64,000 nucleotides of DNA, taken from assembly GCA_003987775.1 (NCBI GenBank), contig RXJD01000009.1:62001-126000 (forward strand). Direction: 5' to 3'. The notes under the pieces are model-generated. The model was not told the origin of the DNA. It did not search any database and was given only the letters and a program-made list of their open reading frames with translations. The DNA is from Mycobacterium sp. (GTDB lineage: Bacteria; Actinomycetota; Actinomycetes; Mycobacteriales; Mycobacteriaceae). The first letter of the stretch is position 1; each line of letters begins with the position of its first letter. Made by a program: the position numbers and the translations under genes. Positions 1 to 8,168 of the stretch are shown here, one piece after another.

Positions 1-607
1 AGCGGCCGGCACCCAGGCCGCGGGCGAGGACGGTGACCAGCCGGCTCAGTTGGCGCCGGTAGGCCTGCACGGTCAGTGTTGCGTCTTCTTTGGCGCCTCG
101 GGCGGCGTCGTAGATGACGTCGGCGGCGGTCGCTGGTGTGAGACCGACGTCGCTCAGGTTGATGGTTCCGGCACGATCAGCGTTGGCCAAGAGCTCACGC
201 AGCAGCCGCGTGGAGCGTTGACGCGAGTCACGGGTGATGTCCCCGCAGGTGCGACTGTTCTCGTCGAGTAGCTCTGCACCATAGGGCGACGAGGCGGTCA
301 GGGCCACGAACGGCGCAAAGCGCGCCGACAGGACGGCGTAGAGCTGATCGGCGATTGGCGCGTCGGGGACGGCGGCATCGGCCATGGCGCGGATGCGGTC
401 GTCATGCAGTTGCGCGACAATGGTGCGAAACACCTCCTGTTTGGAGGCGAAGTGCGCGTAGACAGTCGGGCGGGAGACTCCGGCGGCCGCAGAGATTGAC
501 TCGATGGAGGCGCGGCGAAAACCCACCTCAAGGAATTGACGGCGGGCGGCATCCACGATGGCATCGCGTGCACGCGTCCCACGCAGCTGCCCTTCGGAGG
601 CTGACAC
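1..607 (-). CDS. TetR/AcrR family transcriptional regulator (3' end cut by window edge)
   Basis: The reading frame from a GTG at 607 runs without a stop to the left edge (202 codons), so the C-terminus is missing. Residues about 12-55 form a typical TetR helix-turn-helix, including the signature RPTVYAHFASK where the recognition helix ends. The rest is helical and variable, as expected of a ligand-binding domain. The gene is divergent from the flavin oxidoreductase operon starting at 671, with 63 bp between them, so it probably represses that operon and itself through a ligand-relieved operator. The start codon is a choice: upstream in-frame codons include no other good start. Family assignment is secure; the ligand is unknown. 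Confidence 0.85.
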   Translation of the reverse strand, partial: MSASEGQLRGTRARDAIVDAARRQFLEVGFRRASIESISAAAGVSRPTVYAHFASKQEVFRTIVAQLHDDRIRAMADAAVPDAPIADQLYAVLSARFAPFVALTASSPYGAELLDENSRTCGDITRDSRQRSTRLLRELLANADRAGTINLSDVGLTPATAADVIYDAARGAKEDATLTVQAYRRQLSRLVTVLARGLGAGR

Positions 608-635
608 ACGCCAGAGTATAGAGCCCAACAATATC

Positions 636-661
636 TTGACACTTTTATTGGTTTCGTAAAC
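636..661 (+). promoter_or_regulatory. Candidate promoter/operator for the divergent TetR-oxidoreductase pair
   Basis: A TTGACA hexamer lies at 636-641, and GTTT-CGT-AAAC (651-661) is an inverted repeat with 4-bp arms. Both sit in the 63 bp between the divergent genes. No ribosome binding site precedes the ATG at 671, so a short-leader or leaderless transcript is possible. No convincing -10 box is visible. The position suits a TetR operator, but the repeat is short. Confidence 0.35.
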
Positions 662-670
662 GATTATTGG

Positions 671-2713
671 ATGGTCGTCAAGGAGTCCGGGTTCCCGAGG
701 TTGCTGTCGCCGTGGAGGATTCGCCACAGCCAGATCCGTAACCGCGTCGTCTTCCCACCGACCTGTCCCACCTGGGTCGACGATCCGTGGTCGGGGCGCT
801 TCACCGATCAGGCGGTGGCGTATTACCGCGAACGTGCCGCTGGCGGGGTGGGGTTGATCATCATCGGCGCCACCCACGTTCACCCGTCCTCTTTGGCCGC
901 GCCGCTCACGGTGGGCTCGCTGTATGACAATCGCGCGATCCCGCCGTTGGCCCGGGTGGCCGAGGCCGTGCATGCCGAGGGCGCCAAGCTCGCAATTCAG
1001 TTGCTGCACACCGGGGTTCGATCGATGCTGGCGTTCAAGCAGGACACCCGTTTTGACCCGGACGCGGAGTGGTTCTCGCGCGCACCGTCGCAGATCCCGC
1101 TGGGCGAAACTCCCGGGGCGATGACGCCGAAGGCCATGGACGATGGCGAGATCGAAGAGATCATCGACGCTTTCGGTGCGGCGGCGGCGCGGGCGGTCGC
1201 CGCAGGCCTGGACGGCGTCGAATTCCACCTCTCCCATGGTTACCTGCCATGGCAGTTCCTGTCCCCGCTCTACAACCACCGCGACGACGCATGGGGCGGG
1301 GATTTTGAGCGCCGGCTGCAATTCCCGGTCCGCTGTTTGGACGCGATGCGCTCCGCGGTCGGCGACCAGCCGTTCCTCGGATACCGGATCAACTCCACGT
1401 CATTTTGGCCGGGTGACCTTGAGACGCCCGACGTGGTCGAGGTGGTACGCGAACTTGAAAAGCGTTGCGACGTGGACTACGTGTCGGTGTCCGCCGGGGT
1501 CCACCACGCATTCATCCACACCCCGATGCATTTCGAGCAGGGCTGGGAGCGCGACTTGGCCTCCCCGATCAAGGCGGTGTCGGGGAAGCCGGTCCTGATG
1601 GTGGGACGCATCACCGAGCCGCGGGTGGCCGAGCAGCTATTGGTCGAGGGCCACGGCGACGCGGTGTGCTTGGGGCGCCAGCTCTTTGCCGACCCGGACT
1701 GGGTCACCAAGGCCGAACAAGGCCGGCCAAAGGATATCCGCCGCTGCGTCGCGGCCAACCTGTGCTGGAAGACTGCGATGCAGGGCCGTCGCGTGCAGTG
1801 TGTCTACAACCCGGCGATGGGCCGCGAAGCAGCATGGGGTCGAGGCACGCTCCGTCGCGCCGACGCGCCGCGCCGCGCGCTCGTCATCGGGGCGGGTCCC
1901 GCAGGCCTCGAGTACGCGCGGGTAGCAGCGGCACGCGGGCACACCGTCACCGTCGTGGAGGCCGCCGACCAGGTCGGCGGTCACGCGCTACTGCAGTCGC
2001 GGCTGCCCACCCGCGCCGAGTACGGACGCATCGGTACCTGGCTGGGTGAGCAGGCCGTCGGCAACGGCGCGCAAATACGTACCGGGGTGCGTGTGGATGG
2101 CGCTCTCCTTGACGAGCTGCTGGCCGAGCTGCAGCCCGACCATGTGGTGCTGGCTACCGGCTCGCGCGCCGCCCGCGACGGCTTCCAGGGTTGGACCGGG
2201 CAGCCGGTGCCGGGGTGGCAGAGCGGCCGCACCGCGGGCTGGGATGAGGTAGCTGAGGGCAGCGTGACACCCGACGGCACTGTCGTGGTCGTTGACGATC
2301 AGTCCGATGTGGTGGCCCCTCTGACCGCCGTGCTGCTCGCGCAGCGCGGCGCGCAGGTGTCGCTGGTAACGCGGTGGCCGATGGTGGGGATGGAGACGAT
2401 CCTCGACGTCTACCTTGAGTGGATTTACCCCCAGTTGTATGCCGCCGGTGTCGAAATGGTGCGCGACCACTGGATCACCGGCATCGACGGCAAGCAGGTG
2501 ACACTGTCGCTGGTGCATGACCCTACCGGCGGCACAACCCGGCAGGTCACTGCCGACTGGATCGTGATGGCCACCGCGCGTCACTCCCAGGACGCACTCG
2601 CACAACCGCTGCGGGAACGCGAGGTCTCGTTCGAGGCCATCGGTGACGCCGTCGCACCCCGCGGCACCTACGAGGCGGTCTACGAGGGGCACCGCCAAGG
2701 CCGCAAGCTATGA
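671..2713 (+). CDS. NADH:flavin oxidoreductase, 2,4-dienoyl-CoA reductase type (OYE barrel plus FAD/NAD domain)
   Basis: The 680-residue protein has the old-yellow-enzyme TIM barrel first (about residues 8-355, starting with LLSPWRIRHSQIRNRVV), then an Fe-S-like cysteine segment, then a dinucleotide fold (VIGAGPAGLEYARVAA near residue 400). This is the layout of FadH/trimethylamine dehydrogenase-type enzymes, which reduce activated double bonds or N-demethylate using FMN, FAD and a 4Fe-4S cluster. The cysteine segment is C359-x5-C365-x11-C377; the usual second cysteine (position 362) is alanine, so cluster binding is doubtful. The stop overlaps the next gene's ATG (ATGA, 2710-2713), so the four genes to 5194 are probably one operon. 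The substrate is unknown; a cyclic or unsaturated acid is plausible from the neighbouring FAH-fold enzyme. Confidence 0.85.
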   Translation: MVVKESGFPRLLSPWRIRHSQIRNRVVFPPTCPTWVDDPWSGRFTDQAVAYYRERAAGGVGLIIIGATHVHPSSLAAPLTVGSLYDNRAIPPLARVAEAVHAEGAKLAIQLLHTGVRSMLAFKQDTRFDPDAEWFSRAPSQIPLGETPGAMTPKAMDDGEIEEIIDAFGAAAARAVAAGLDGVEFHLSHGYLPWQFLSPLYNHRDDAWGGDFERRLQFPVRCLDAMRSAVGDQPFLGYRINSTSFWPGDLETPDVVEVVRELEKRCDVDYVSVSAGVHHAFIHTPMHFEQGWERDLASPIKAVSGKPVLMVGRITEPRVAEQLLVEGHGDAVCLGRQLFADPDWVTKAEQGRPKDIRRCVAANLCWKTAMQGRRVQCVYNPAMGREAAWGRGTLRRADAPRRALVIGAGPAGLEYARVAAARGHTVTVVEAADQVGGHALLQSRLPTRAEYGRIGTWLGEQAVGNGAQIRTGVRVDGALLDELLAELQPDHVVLATGSRAARDGFQGWTGQPVPGWQSGRTAGWDEVAEGSVTPDGTVVVVDDQSDVVAPLTAVLLAQRGAQVSLVTRWPMVGMETILDVYLEWIYPQLYAAGVEMVRDHWITGIDGKQVTLSLVHDPTGGTTRQVTADWIVMATARHSQDALAQPLREREVSFEAIGDAVAPRGTYEAVYEGHRQGRKL

Positions 2714-3717
2714 GGCTGCGCGTGGTCGGCGGATCCGGCGGGGACACCGTCGCGGCGTGGGATGAGCCGCGTGAGCGGTGGTTGCCGATCGCGGACGCGC
2801 TGGCCCGCCCCGAGGTGTCTCCATCGCTGCGTGCGGTGCTGAGTGCCTGTTCGAGCGACGTGGTGACGTTTCTTGCTGCCGGTGCCCCGGCCCGCGCGGC
2901 GGTACGCGAGCTGGCCAAGCACGTTGCGTCGCAGCGTTTTACGCCCGATCTGAGCTCACGGCTGCCGTTTTCCGCGCGCTCGCTGCGGCCCTTCCTGCTC
3001 TCACCGAGTCATTCCGAGGGTGTCGCCCGAGGCATGCTGGCACGCTACGCGCCACGCGCGGCCCGCGTGGCCGGCGTGTACGAGCGCCTCGCGGGCCGCC
3101 CAATCCCCCGGTTGCGGGTGCGGCCCATGATGCTTCACACCCCACTGCTCTACCAAGGCAACCATTGCGCGCTGGTTCCCGACGGAACACCCATCCCGGT
3201 GCCCCCGTACGGCCACGATCTGGACTTCGAACTGGAACTGGGCTTCGTGGTCTGCCATCAGGTCCGCGACGCCACCGTCAGCGCCTGCCGCGACGCGATC
3301 GGCGGACTCGTGTTGCTCAACGACATCTCACTGCGTGACACCCAATGGGAGGAAGTGCGGGGCAGCCCGCTCGGCCCGGTGAATAAGTGCAAGTCGTTTG
3401 CCACTGCCATGTCTAATGAGGTGCTCACCGCCGACGACGTGGTTGACGATATTGCTTCGCTGTCGGGGACCGTGGAAGTCAATGGCCAACAGTGGTGCCA
3501 CGGTCGCGCCGATGACTTCGCGCACTCGCTGCAGGCGTGCCTCCACCGCGCGTGCGCCGGCGAGACGGTGTATGCGGGTGAACTCTTGTCCACCGGCACC
3601 CTGGCCGGTTGTAGCGGAATTGAGCTGGGCCGGTTACCGCCGCCCGGCGCGACAGTCAAGCTCATCGTGCCGCGGATCGGAACTGTGACGAATCGTTTTG
3701 GAGGGAGCACGAAATGA
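2710..3717 (+). CDS. Fumarylacetoacetate hydrolase (FAH) family protein
   Basis: This 335-residue protein has the FAH C-terminal fold. The acidic metal-binding pattern is visible as FELELGFVV (E-x-E) followed about 35 residues later by LLNDISLRD, and a late STGTLAGCSG segment matches the usual glycine-rich SGTPxG region. Family members cleave C-C bonds of acylpyruvates or hydrate/isomerise ring-fission products using Mg2+. It overlaps the upstream oxidoreductase and the downstream SRPBCC gene by 4 bp each (ATGA), which indicates translational coupling. A role after ring opening in a catabolic route is inferred. The length fits the longer two-domain FAH members. Confidence 0.82.
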   Translation: MRLRVVGGSGGDTVAAWDEPRERWLPIADALARPEVSPSLRAVLSACSSDVVTFLAAGAPARAAVRELAKHVASQRFTPDLSSRLPFSARSLRPFLLSPSHSEGVARGMLARYAPRAARVAGVYERLAGRPIPRLRVRPMMLHTPLLYQGNHCALVPDGTPIPVPPYGHDLDFELELGFVVCHQVRDATVSACRDAIGGLVLLNDISLRDTQWEEVRGSPLGPVNKCKSFATAMSNEVLTADDVVDDIASLSGTVEVNGQQWCHGRADDFAHSLQACLHRACAGETVYAGELLSTGTLAGCSGIELGRLPPPGATVKLIVPRIGTVTNRFGGSTK

Positions 3718-4196
3718 GCACTGTCCAGTGGCCCGCGGGCCACGAACCGGCCGGCGCCGCGATCCATGAGACCAACCTCGGAGCCAGCCGCGCCGCACCC
3801 GAGGCGGTCTGGGCATGGCTGGTGCGACCTGACCGCTGGCACGACTACTACGGCAACGCCAAGCGGATGCGTTCCCGCGGCGGCCCGTGGCCCGGCGTCG
3901 AGCTGGGCAGCCGCTTTTCCTGGGTGACGTTCGGCGCGCCGGTCACTACCGAAATCACCGAATACGAACCCCAGGAGCGGCTCGCCTGGACGGGCAGCGG
4001 CTTGGGTTCACGTGGCCATCACGCCTGGGTACTGACCGCCCGCAGCGACGGCGGTACCGACATCCGCACCGAGGAGACCCAACGCGGAGCAGCCTCGAAG
4101 CTGCTCAGTCCGGTCCTGGCGCCGGCGATGCGGCGCATGCACCAGCGCTGGGTCGACAACCTCGCCCGCATCGCCGAAAGCGGGCGGCGGCCGTGA
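3714..4196 (+). CDS. SRPBCC (START-like) family protein
   Basis: The protein has 160 residues. It begins with a short lead and then shows the polyketide cyclase/START-like pattern: a helix around SRAAPEAVWAWLVRPDRW, followed by alternating strands ending in a long C-terminal helix (RRMHQRWVDNLARIAE). This fold makes a hydrophobic pocket that binds or modifies small molecules, with no fixed catalytic residues. Start and stop overlap both neighbours, so it belongs to the 671-5194 operon and probably handles one of its intermediates. Nothing in the sequence identifies the ligand. Confidence 0.75.
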   Translation: MSTVQWPAGHEPAGAAIHETNLGASRAAPEAVWAWLVRPDRWHDYYGNAKRMRSRGGPWPGVELGSRFSWVTFGAPVTTEITEYEPQERLAWTGSGLGSRGHHAWVLTARSDGGTDIRTEETQRGAASKLLSPVLAPAMRRMHQRWVDNLARIAESGRRP

Positions 4197-5194
4197 TCCT
4201 GCTCTACGGCGCCACCGGCTACACCGGGCGCCTGGTGGCGCGCACCTTCGCCGAGCAAGGCTTGCAGCCGGTGCTCAGTGGGCGGCGCGAAGACGCCCTT
4301 CGCGCGGTCGCCGATCCGCTGGGCCTCGACGTGCGGATCGGCGGATTGGACGACCTCGACCTATCCGCTACGCAGGCGTTGCTCAACTGCGCCGGCCCTT
4401 TTGGACGGACCCAAGCGCCGTTGCTGCGCCGCTGTGTGGACGCGGGCGTGGCCTATCTTGATCTCGCCGGCGAGGTCGACGAGCACCTGGCAGCAGCGGC
4501 CTGGAACGACCGGGCGCGCGCAGCCGGCGTCCTGGTGATGCCCGGCGCCGGGTATGGCATCGTGGCCTCGGACTGCCTCGCCGCCTACGTCGCGGAAACC
4601 TTGGTGGGCCCACCGGTTCGGGTTGAAGTGGCATTGAAGACGGTGGGCGCAGTGTCGCGCGGAACGGCCGAAGTAGTGCTCGGCTCGCTGCGCCGCCCGG
4701 GTGTGCGCAGGCGCAGCGGCGCCCTCGTCGCCTGCCGGGCCGGCCGGGCACGCATGAAAGTCGATTTCGGCGACGGTGATGGTCTGACCACTGTTGTCAC
4801 TAACCCGTGGCGCGCAGACCTGGTGGCCTCGGTTCCGGCGGCTCCGTCCTATGACACCTACATGGCTTTCCCCACCCCGGTACGGATGATGATAGGCATT
4901 CCCCACGGCGGGCTACTACGCGCGGTGGCCCGCCGCCTGCCCGAGGGCCCCACCGACGAGGCTTTGGCCCAAGGTCGCAGTGCGGTGTGGGCACGAGCAA
5001 CTGGCACCGGCGGCGCTCAAACCACCGCGGTGCTACGCGGTCCCGACGCGTACATCTTCACCGCCAAAGCCGCCGCCGCCTGCATGCGGCGCATCCTGGC
5101 CGGTGACGCGCCCCCCGGCGTGCACACACCAGCCAGCGCCTGGGGGTACGACCTTGCGTTGGAGATCGACAGGGTAGTGCGCGTCGACGTTTAG
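4193..5194 (+). CDS. Saccharopine dehydrogenase-like NAD(P)-binding protein
   Basis: The 333-residue protein begins ILLYGATGYTGRLVA, the Rossmann motif of the saccharopine dehydrogenase/trans-acting enoyl reductase superfamily, followed by SGRRED and LLNCAGPFGR, which are typical of this branch. The frame is open upstream to 3887, but the glycine-rich motif must sit at the N-terminus and the GTG at 4193 overlaps the preceding TGA (GTGA), so that start is preferred. Mycobacterial relatives reduce enoyl or keto groups in lipid synthesis or act on small-molecule ketones. Here it closes a four-gene catabolic-looking operon. The substrate is unknown. Confidence 0.78.
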   Translation: MILLYGATGYTGRLVARTFAEQGLQPVLSGRREDALRAVADPLGLDVRIGGLDDLDLSATQALLNCAGPFGRTQAPLLRRCVDAGVAYLDLAGEVDEHLAAAAWNDRARAAGVLVMPGAGYGIVASDCLAAYVAETLVGPPVRVEVALKTVGAVSRGTAEVVLGSLRRPGVRRRSGALVACRAGRARMKVDFGDGDGLTTVVTNPWRADLVASVPAAPSYDTYMAFPTPVRMMIGIPHGGLLRAVARRLPEGPTDEALAQGRSAVWARATGTGGAQTTAVLRGPDAYIFTAKAAAACMRRILAGDAPPGVHTPASAWGYDLALEIDRVVRVDV

Positions 5195-5416
5195 CGGCAT
5201 GCGCCGCAACCGAGTTCGACCTCGCGGTCACGGTTGGCTGGCTCCCAGTTCGTCACCGCTGACCGTCATCCCTACGCTGCCGCACTTAGAAGACATGACC
5301 AACCTCGTACGGAGCCAGCTCATGCGAGCAGGATCTGTCCGGCAGATGGGACGTGTAACGCATTGCGTACTGCGGTGCACTCAACGAAGAGAACACCGAA
5401 CACTTAAGGAGCGTCC

Positions 5417-5947
5417 GTGTCCCAGCCCCGCGATTTCATTGACCACAGTCCCGTTGATGCGACGACGTCACACAGCGCACAGGTGGTGCCCGGTTGGCGT
5501 CTGAATTTCGCCGCCGGCGCCATCCCGTTCACCGCGGGATTGATCACTTTTGTGACCACGCAGCTCGGCGTGGCACGCCCTGATGCTCCGTGGCCGACCG
5601 GCCTGAGCAGCTTGGGTTTTACCTTCAACAGACTTGCGGCCGCAGGAAACGGTGCTCAGCAGTGGGCCGAATTGACCGGATCGGTCGGCGGTGTCAACGT
5701 CGCGGCCGCGGCCGTCGCGGTCAGCGTGGTCGCACGGTTCGGGCTGCGCGCCGGCCAGCGGTGGGCCTGGTGGTTCCTGGCCTTCTGCTTGTTGTGGATC
5801 GGGCTTCACGACGCATTCGCCGCCACCCGATTCTTTGCCGCCACTGGGCAACCGATCATCGTCATGCCCTACAGCTACGTCGCGTTGATGCTTGCGGGTC
5901 TCATCCGATCCCGGAAAGCGATCTTCGCTCCGCAGGATCGGAATTGA
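5417..5947 (+). CDS. Predicted membrane protein of unknown function
   Basis: The protein has 176 residues and about four hydrophobic segments: near residues 29-48 (FAAGAIPFTAGLITFVTTQ), 88-106, 115-135 (WWFLAFCLLWIGLHDAFAA) and 146-163. The start is a GTG preceded by AAGGA at 5406-5410 with 6-bp spacing. A 222-bp gap separates it from the upstream operon, so it has its own promoter. No family is recognised with confidence. It lies upstream of the ECF sigma factor gene and could be its regulon member, but a 287-bp gap with a palindrome intervenes. Confidence 0.65.
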   Translation: MSQPRDFIDHSPVDATTSHSAQVVPGWRLNFAAGAIPFTAGLITFVTTQLGVARPDAPWPTGLSSLGFTFNRLAAAGNGAQQWAELTGSVGGVNVAAAAVAVSVVARFGLRAGQRWAWWFLAFCLLWIGLHDAFAATRFFAATGQPIIVMPYSYVALMLAGLIRSRKAIFAPQDRN

Positions 5948-6158
5948 CTCGTCGACCCTCAAGGCGACGCATACCGCCTGTCCTGCCGACGGAGATGCGA
6001 CGGCGATGGCCCCGACGCGCGGCGTGGCTCAGCAGCTGCAGGTACACGGCCACAAACAGTCCCAGAGAACTCGTCAGCGGTTACCCATCGAGTGGCACCG
6101 CCTTTTGGTACCTACCGAAGCGCGCTCATGCCAGGGCCCGTCACACACCGCCTGATGC

Positions 6159-6174
6159 TGTACTGTCCAGTACA
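6159..6174. promoter_or_regulatory. Perfect inverted repeat upstream of the sigma factor gene
   Basis: TGTACTG-TC-CAGTACA has perfect 7-bp arms with a 2-bp centre, about 60 bp before the sigma factor ATG. It has the size and shape of a TetR-type operator rather than a terminator: there is no T-tract and almost no loop. The remaining gap sequence (5948-6234) shows no other gene. Confidence 0.45.
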
Positions 6175-6234
6175 CATTGGGATGTCTTTCGACACCCGTC
6201 ACCGATTCACTACCGGCAGCGGAGGTCACTGGCC

Positions 6235-6858
6235 ATGACGGCAAGACAGGCCACCGACGACACAGAGCTGCTCGACGCGCTGCGTCGCCGCGAGCACTGG
6301 GCGTTCACCAGGCTGGTGGACCAGCACACCGGCCCGATGTTACGAATCGCGCAATCATATGTTCCCAGTCGCGAGGTCGCCGAAGACGTCGTTCAAGAGA
6401 CATGGATTGCCGTGCTCAAAGGGATTGACCGCTTCGAGGGTCGATCGGCGTTGCGGACCTGGCTGTATTCCATTTTGGTCAATCTCGCCAAACGACGCGG
6501 CGTGGCGGAAAGCCGCGAAAGCGAGAAGTCGGAGCGAGCACACACGGTTGACCCGACGCGCTTTGAAGGCCCGGAGGATGCGACTCCGGGGCACTGGAAA
6601 GAGCATCCATCGCCGTTTCCCCTCACGCCTGAGGGTTCGTTACTCGGCGGCGAGTTGCTGCAGGTGGTCAATGAGGGACTCAGTGAACTCCCGCAGCGGC
6701 AAAAGCTGGTAGTCGCACTACGCGATGTGCTGGGCTTCGACTCCGATGAGGTCTGTCAACTCCTGGACATCAGCCTTGCCAATCAGCGCGTGCTGCTGCA
6801 TCGTGGGCGGGCGGTCGTTCGGCAGCGCCTCGAGGACTATCTTGTAGGACAACCATGA
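6235..6858 (+). CDS. ECF (sigma-70 family) RNA polymerase sigma factor
   Basis: The frame is open from 5590, but the ATG at 6235 follows a GGAGG (6221-6225) by 9 bp and gives a normal ECF protein of 207 residues. Region 2 is visible at about residues 20-90 (AFTRLVDQHTGPML, then AEDVVQETWIAVLKGIDRF and LRTWLYSILVNLAKRR). Region 4 lies near 150-200 (LSELPQRQKLVVALRDV and an HTH around SDEVCQLLDISLANQRVLLHR). It would direct RNA polymerase to an alternative promoter set. Its stop overlaps the ATG of the zinc anti-sigma gene (ATGA, 6855-6858), the standard arrangement for a sigma/anti-sigma pair. A sigma factor in an accessory region is less common than one in the core. Confidence 0.9.
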   Translation: MTARQATDDTELLDALRRREHWAFTRLVDQHTGPMLRIAQSYVPSREVAEDVVQETWIAVLKGIDRFEGRSALRTWLYSILVNLAKRRGVAESRESEKSERAHTVDPTRFEGPEDATPGHWKEHPSPFPLTPEGSLLGGELLQVVNEGLSELPQRQKLVVALRDVLGFDSDEVCQLLDISLANQRVLLHRGRAVVRQRLEDYLVGQP

Positions 6859-7097
6859 CGCGCGAGCCTATGAACTGCAATGAGCTAGTGGAGCTTGTCT
6901 CTGAATACCTCGACGACGGGCTCGACGCTCGACGCCGCGCCCGCTTTGATGCGCACCTGGGTGACTGCGAGGGTTGTCGACATTATCTTGAGCAATTTCG
7001 GGCGACGGTGGGCGCGCTAGGCCGCATCACCGAGGAGGAACTGGACCCAGACTTCCGCGCTAGGCTTCTGGCGGCAATGCGCGGACTGCGCGACTGA
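6855..7097 (+). CDS. Zinc-binding anti-sigma factor (zf-HC2/ZAS type)
   Basis: The product has 80 residues. An early cysteine (MNCNELVELVSEYLDDGLD) is followed by the zinc motif H-x3-C-x2-C (HLGDCEGC) at about residues 35-42, which defines the zf-HC2 anti-sigma domain. There is no membrane segment, so it is a soluble anti-sigma factor like RsrA/RshA. Such proteins bind and silence their partner sigma factor and often release it on thiol oxidation. The 4-bp overlap with the sigma gene points to that factor as its partner. Redox sensing is inferred from the motif only. Confidence 0.88.
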   Translation: MTREPMNCNELVELVSEYLDDGLDARRRARFDAHLGDCEGCRHYLEQFRATVGALGRITEEELDPDFRARLLAAMRGLRD

Positions 7098-7193
7098 ATG
7101 ATTTCTCGCCCAGCACACCCGAACACACGCTGAGATACGTGAGTCTGCTTGATCTTCCAACTTGGCTGGCACGGCTTCGCGGTAGAGCTCGCC

Positions 7194-8168
7194 TCACGGC
7201 GGCCAAGAGCGGGGAAAGGGCACGCCCACCGGCAACATCTCGACCGGGGTGTATTCGGCGGCGGCGTACAGGAGACCGTTGCGGCAGACGATGGCAGAGC
7301 TTGCCAGCATGGCCTCGATCAGCTCGGCTGCGAAAGCTTCCGGCGTGGTCCGCAAGAGGCGCGCCGCATCAACCAGCCACAACCGTTTATGCAGATAAGA
7401 CTCGACCGCGTTGACCGCGATCCCGTCGTGAATCATCAACGCGAACGCGAAGATTCGGCGAGCACCGTACCACACCGCGTTTTCGGGATCGTCGATGAGG
7501 CGCTGGGCTCGGCGGCGCGCTGCGGCTAGGGCGGCGCTCGTGTCGGACGGAATCGGCCCGTGCGCTGGCAGCAGCACCCGCGGACGCAGATCAGTCATGC
7601 GATGCAGTGAGGTGAGAGCGGTTTCGGCTGCATCGGGTCCGTCCAACGCCAGATTGACCCAGCCAACGTCGTAATCAGAGAGCGCGTCACCGGTTACCAG
7701 GAGCCGCTCGTCGGGCTGCCACAGACACAGGTGCCCCGGCGTATGCCCAGGCGTGCGGATGACTTGCCAGTCGCAGTCGCCAAGCCTGAGGATTGCGTTG
7801 TCCTCCAAGGACATGTCGACGACGTAGGGGCTGACCGGCTGGTCGAGGTATTCCGCCTGGCAGCATCCCGGGTCGCGTCGGGCGAGCGCATCAGCGTCGG
7901 GAGTGCTGGCGGCGATCGCCGCTCCCATCGCCTGAAGGAGCGCGTTCGCACCGACATGATCTGAATGCCAGTGGGTGTTGACGACCCATCGAATGCGCCG
8001 ACTGTGCGCACTGGCCCAGGCGACCGTCTGCTTGGCGTGGCCGATAAAGCCACTGTCGACCAGCGCCGGCTCACGACCGGCGATCAACAGCAGGTTGGTG
8101 TCGGGGAACGGCCGGCGTTGCCAAATCGTCCAGGGTGGCAGCGTCGACTCAGCGGCGCGACTTACCAT
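7194..8168 (-). CDS. Metallo-beta-lactamase fold hydrolase
   Basis: This 324-residue MBL-fold protein has all the main metal motifs: NTHWHSDHVG (H-x-H-x-D-H), RTPGHTPGHLC, VTGDALSDYDVGW and LLPAHGPIPSD. Members hydrolyse thioesters, lactones, phosphodiesters or sulfates; a long C-terminal helical part (from about residue 210) resembles the LACTB2/quinoprotein-hydrolase branch. Its start overlaps the end of the upstream enoyl-CoA hydratase by 7 bp, so the two are co-transcribed. That context makes acyl-CoA or lactone hydrolysis plausible. It ends convergent with the anti-sigma gene. Confidence 0.85.
   Translation of the reverse strand: MVSRAAESTLPPWTIWQRRPFPDTNLLLIAGREPALVDSGFIGHAKQTVAWASAHSRRIRWVVNTHWHSDHVGANALLQAMGAAIAASTPDADALARRDPGCCQAEYLDQPVSPYVVDMSLEDNAILRLGDCDWQVIRTPGHTPGHLCLWQPDERLLVTGDALSDYDVGWVNLALDGPDAAETALTSLHRMTDLRPRVLLPAHGPIPSDTSAALAAARRRAQRLIDDPENAVWYGARRIFAFALMIHDGIAVNAVESYLHKRLWLVDAARLLRTTPEAFAAELIEAMLASSAIVCRNGLLYAAAEYTPVEMLPVGVPFPRSWPP

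Noticed and set aside
1988..2698. 236-codon minus-strand frame inside the flavin oxidoreductase
   Set aside because: It is histidine/arginine-rich shadow of the plus-strand gene.
3887..4192. Upstream extension of the saccharopine dehydrogenase-like gene
   Set aside because: It overlaps the SRPBCC gene and would place the Rossmann motif about 100 residues into the protein; the GTG at 4193 fits better.
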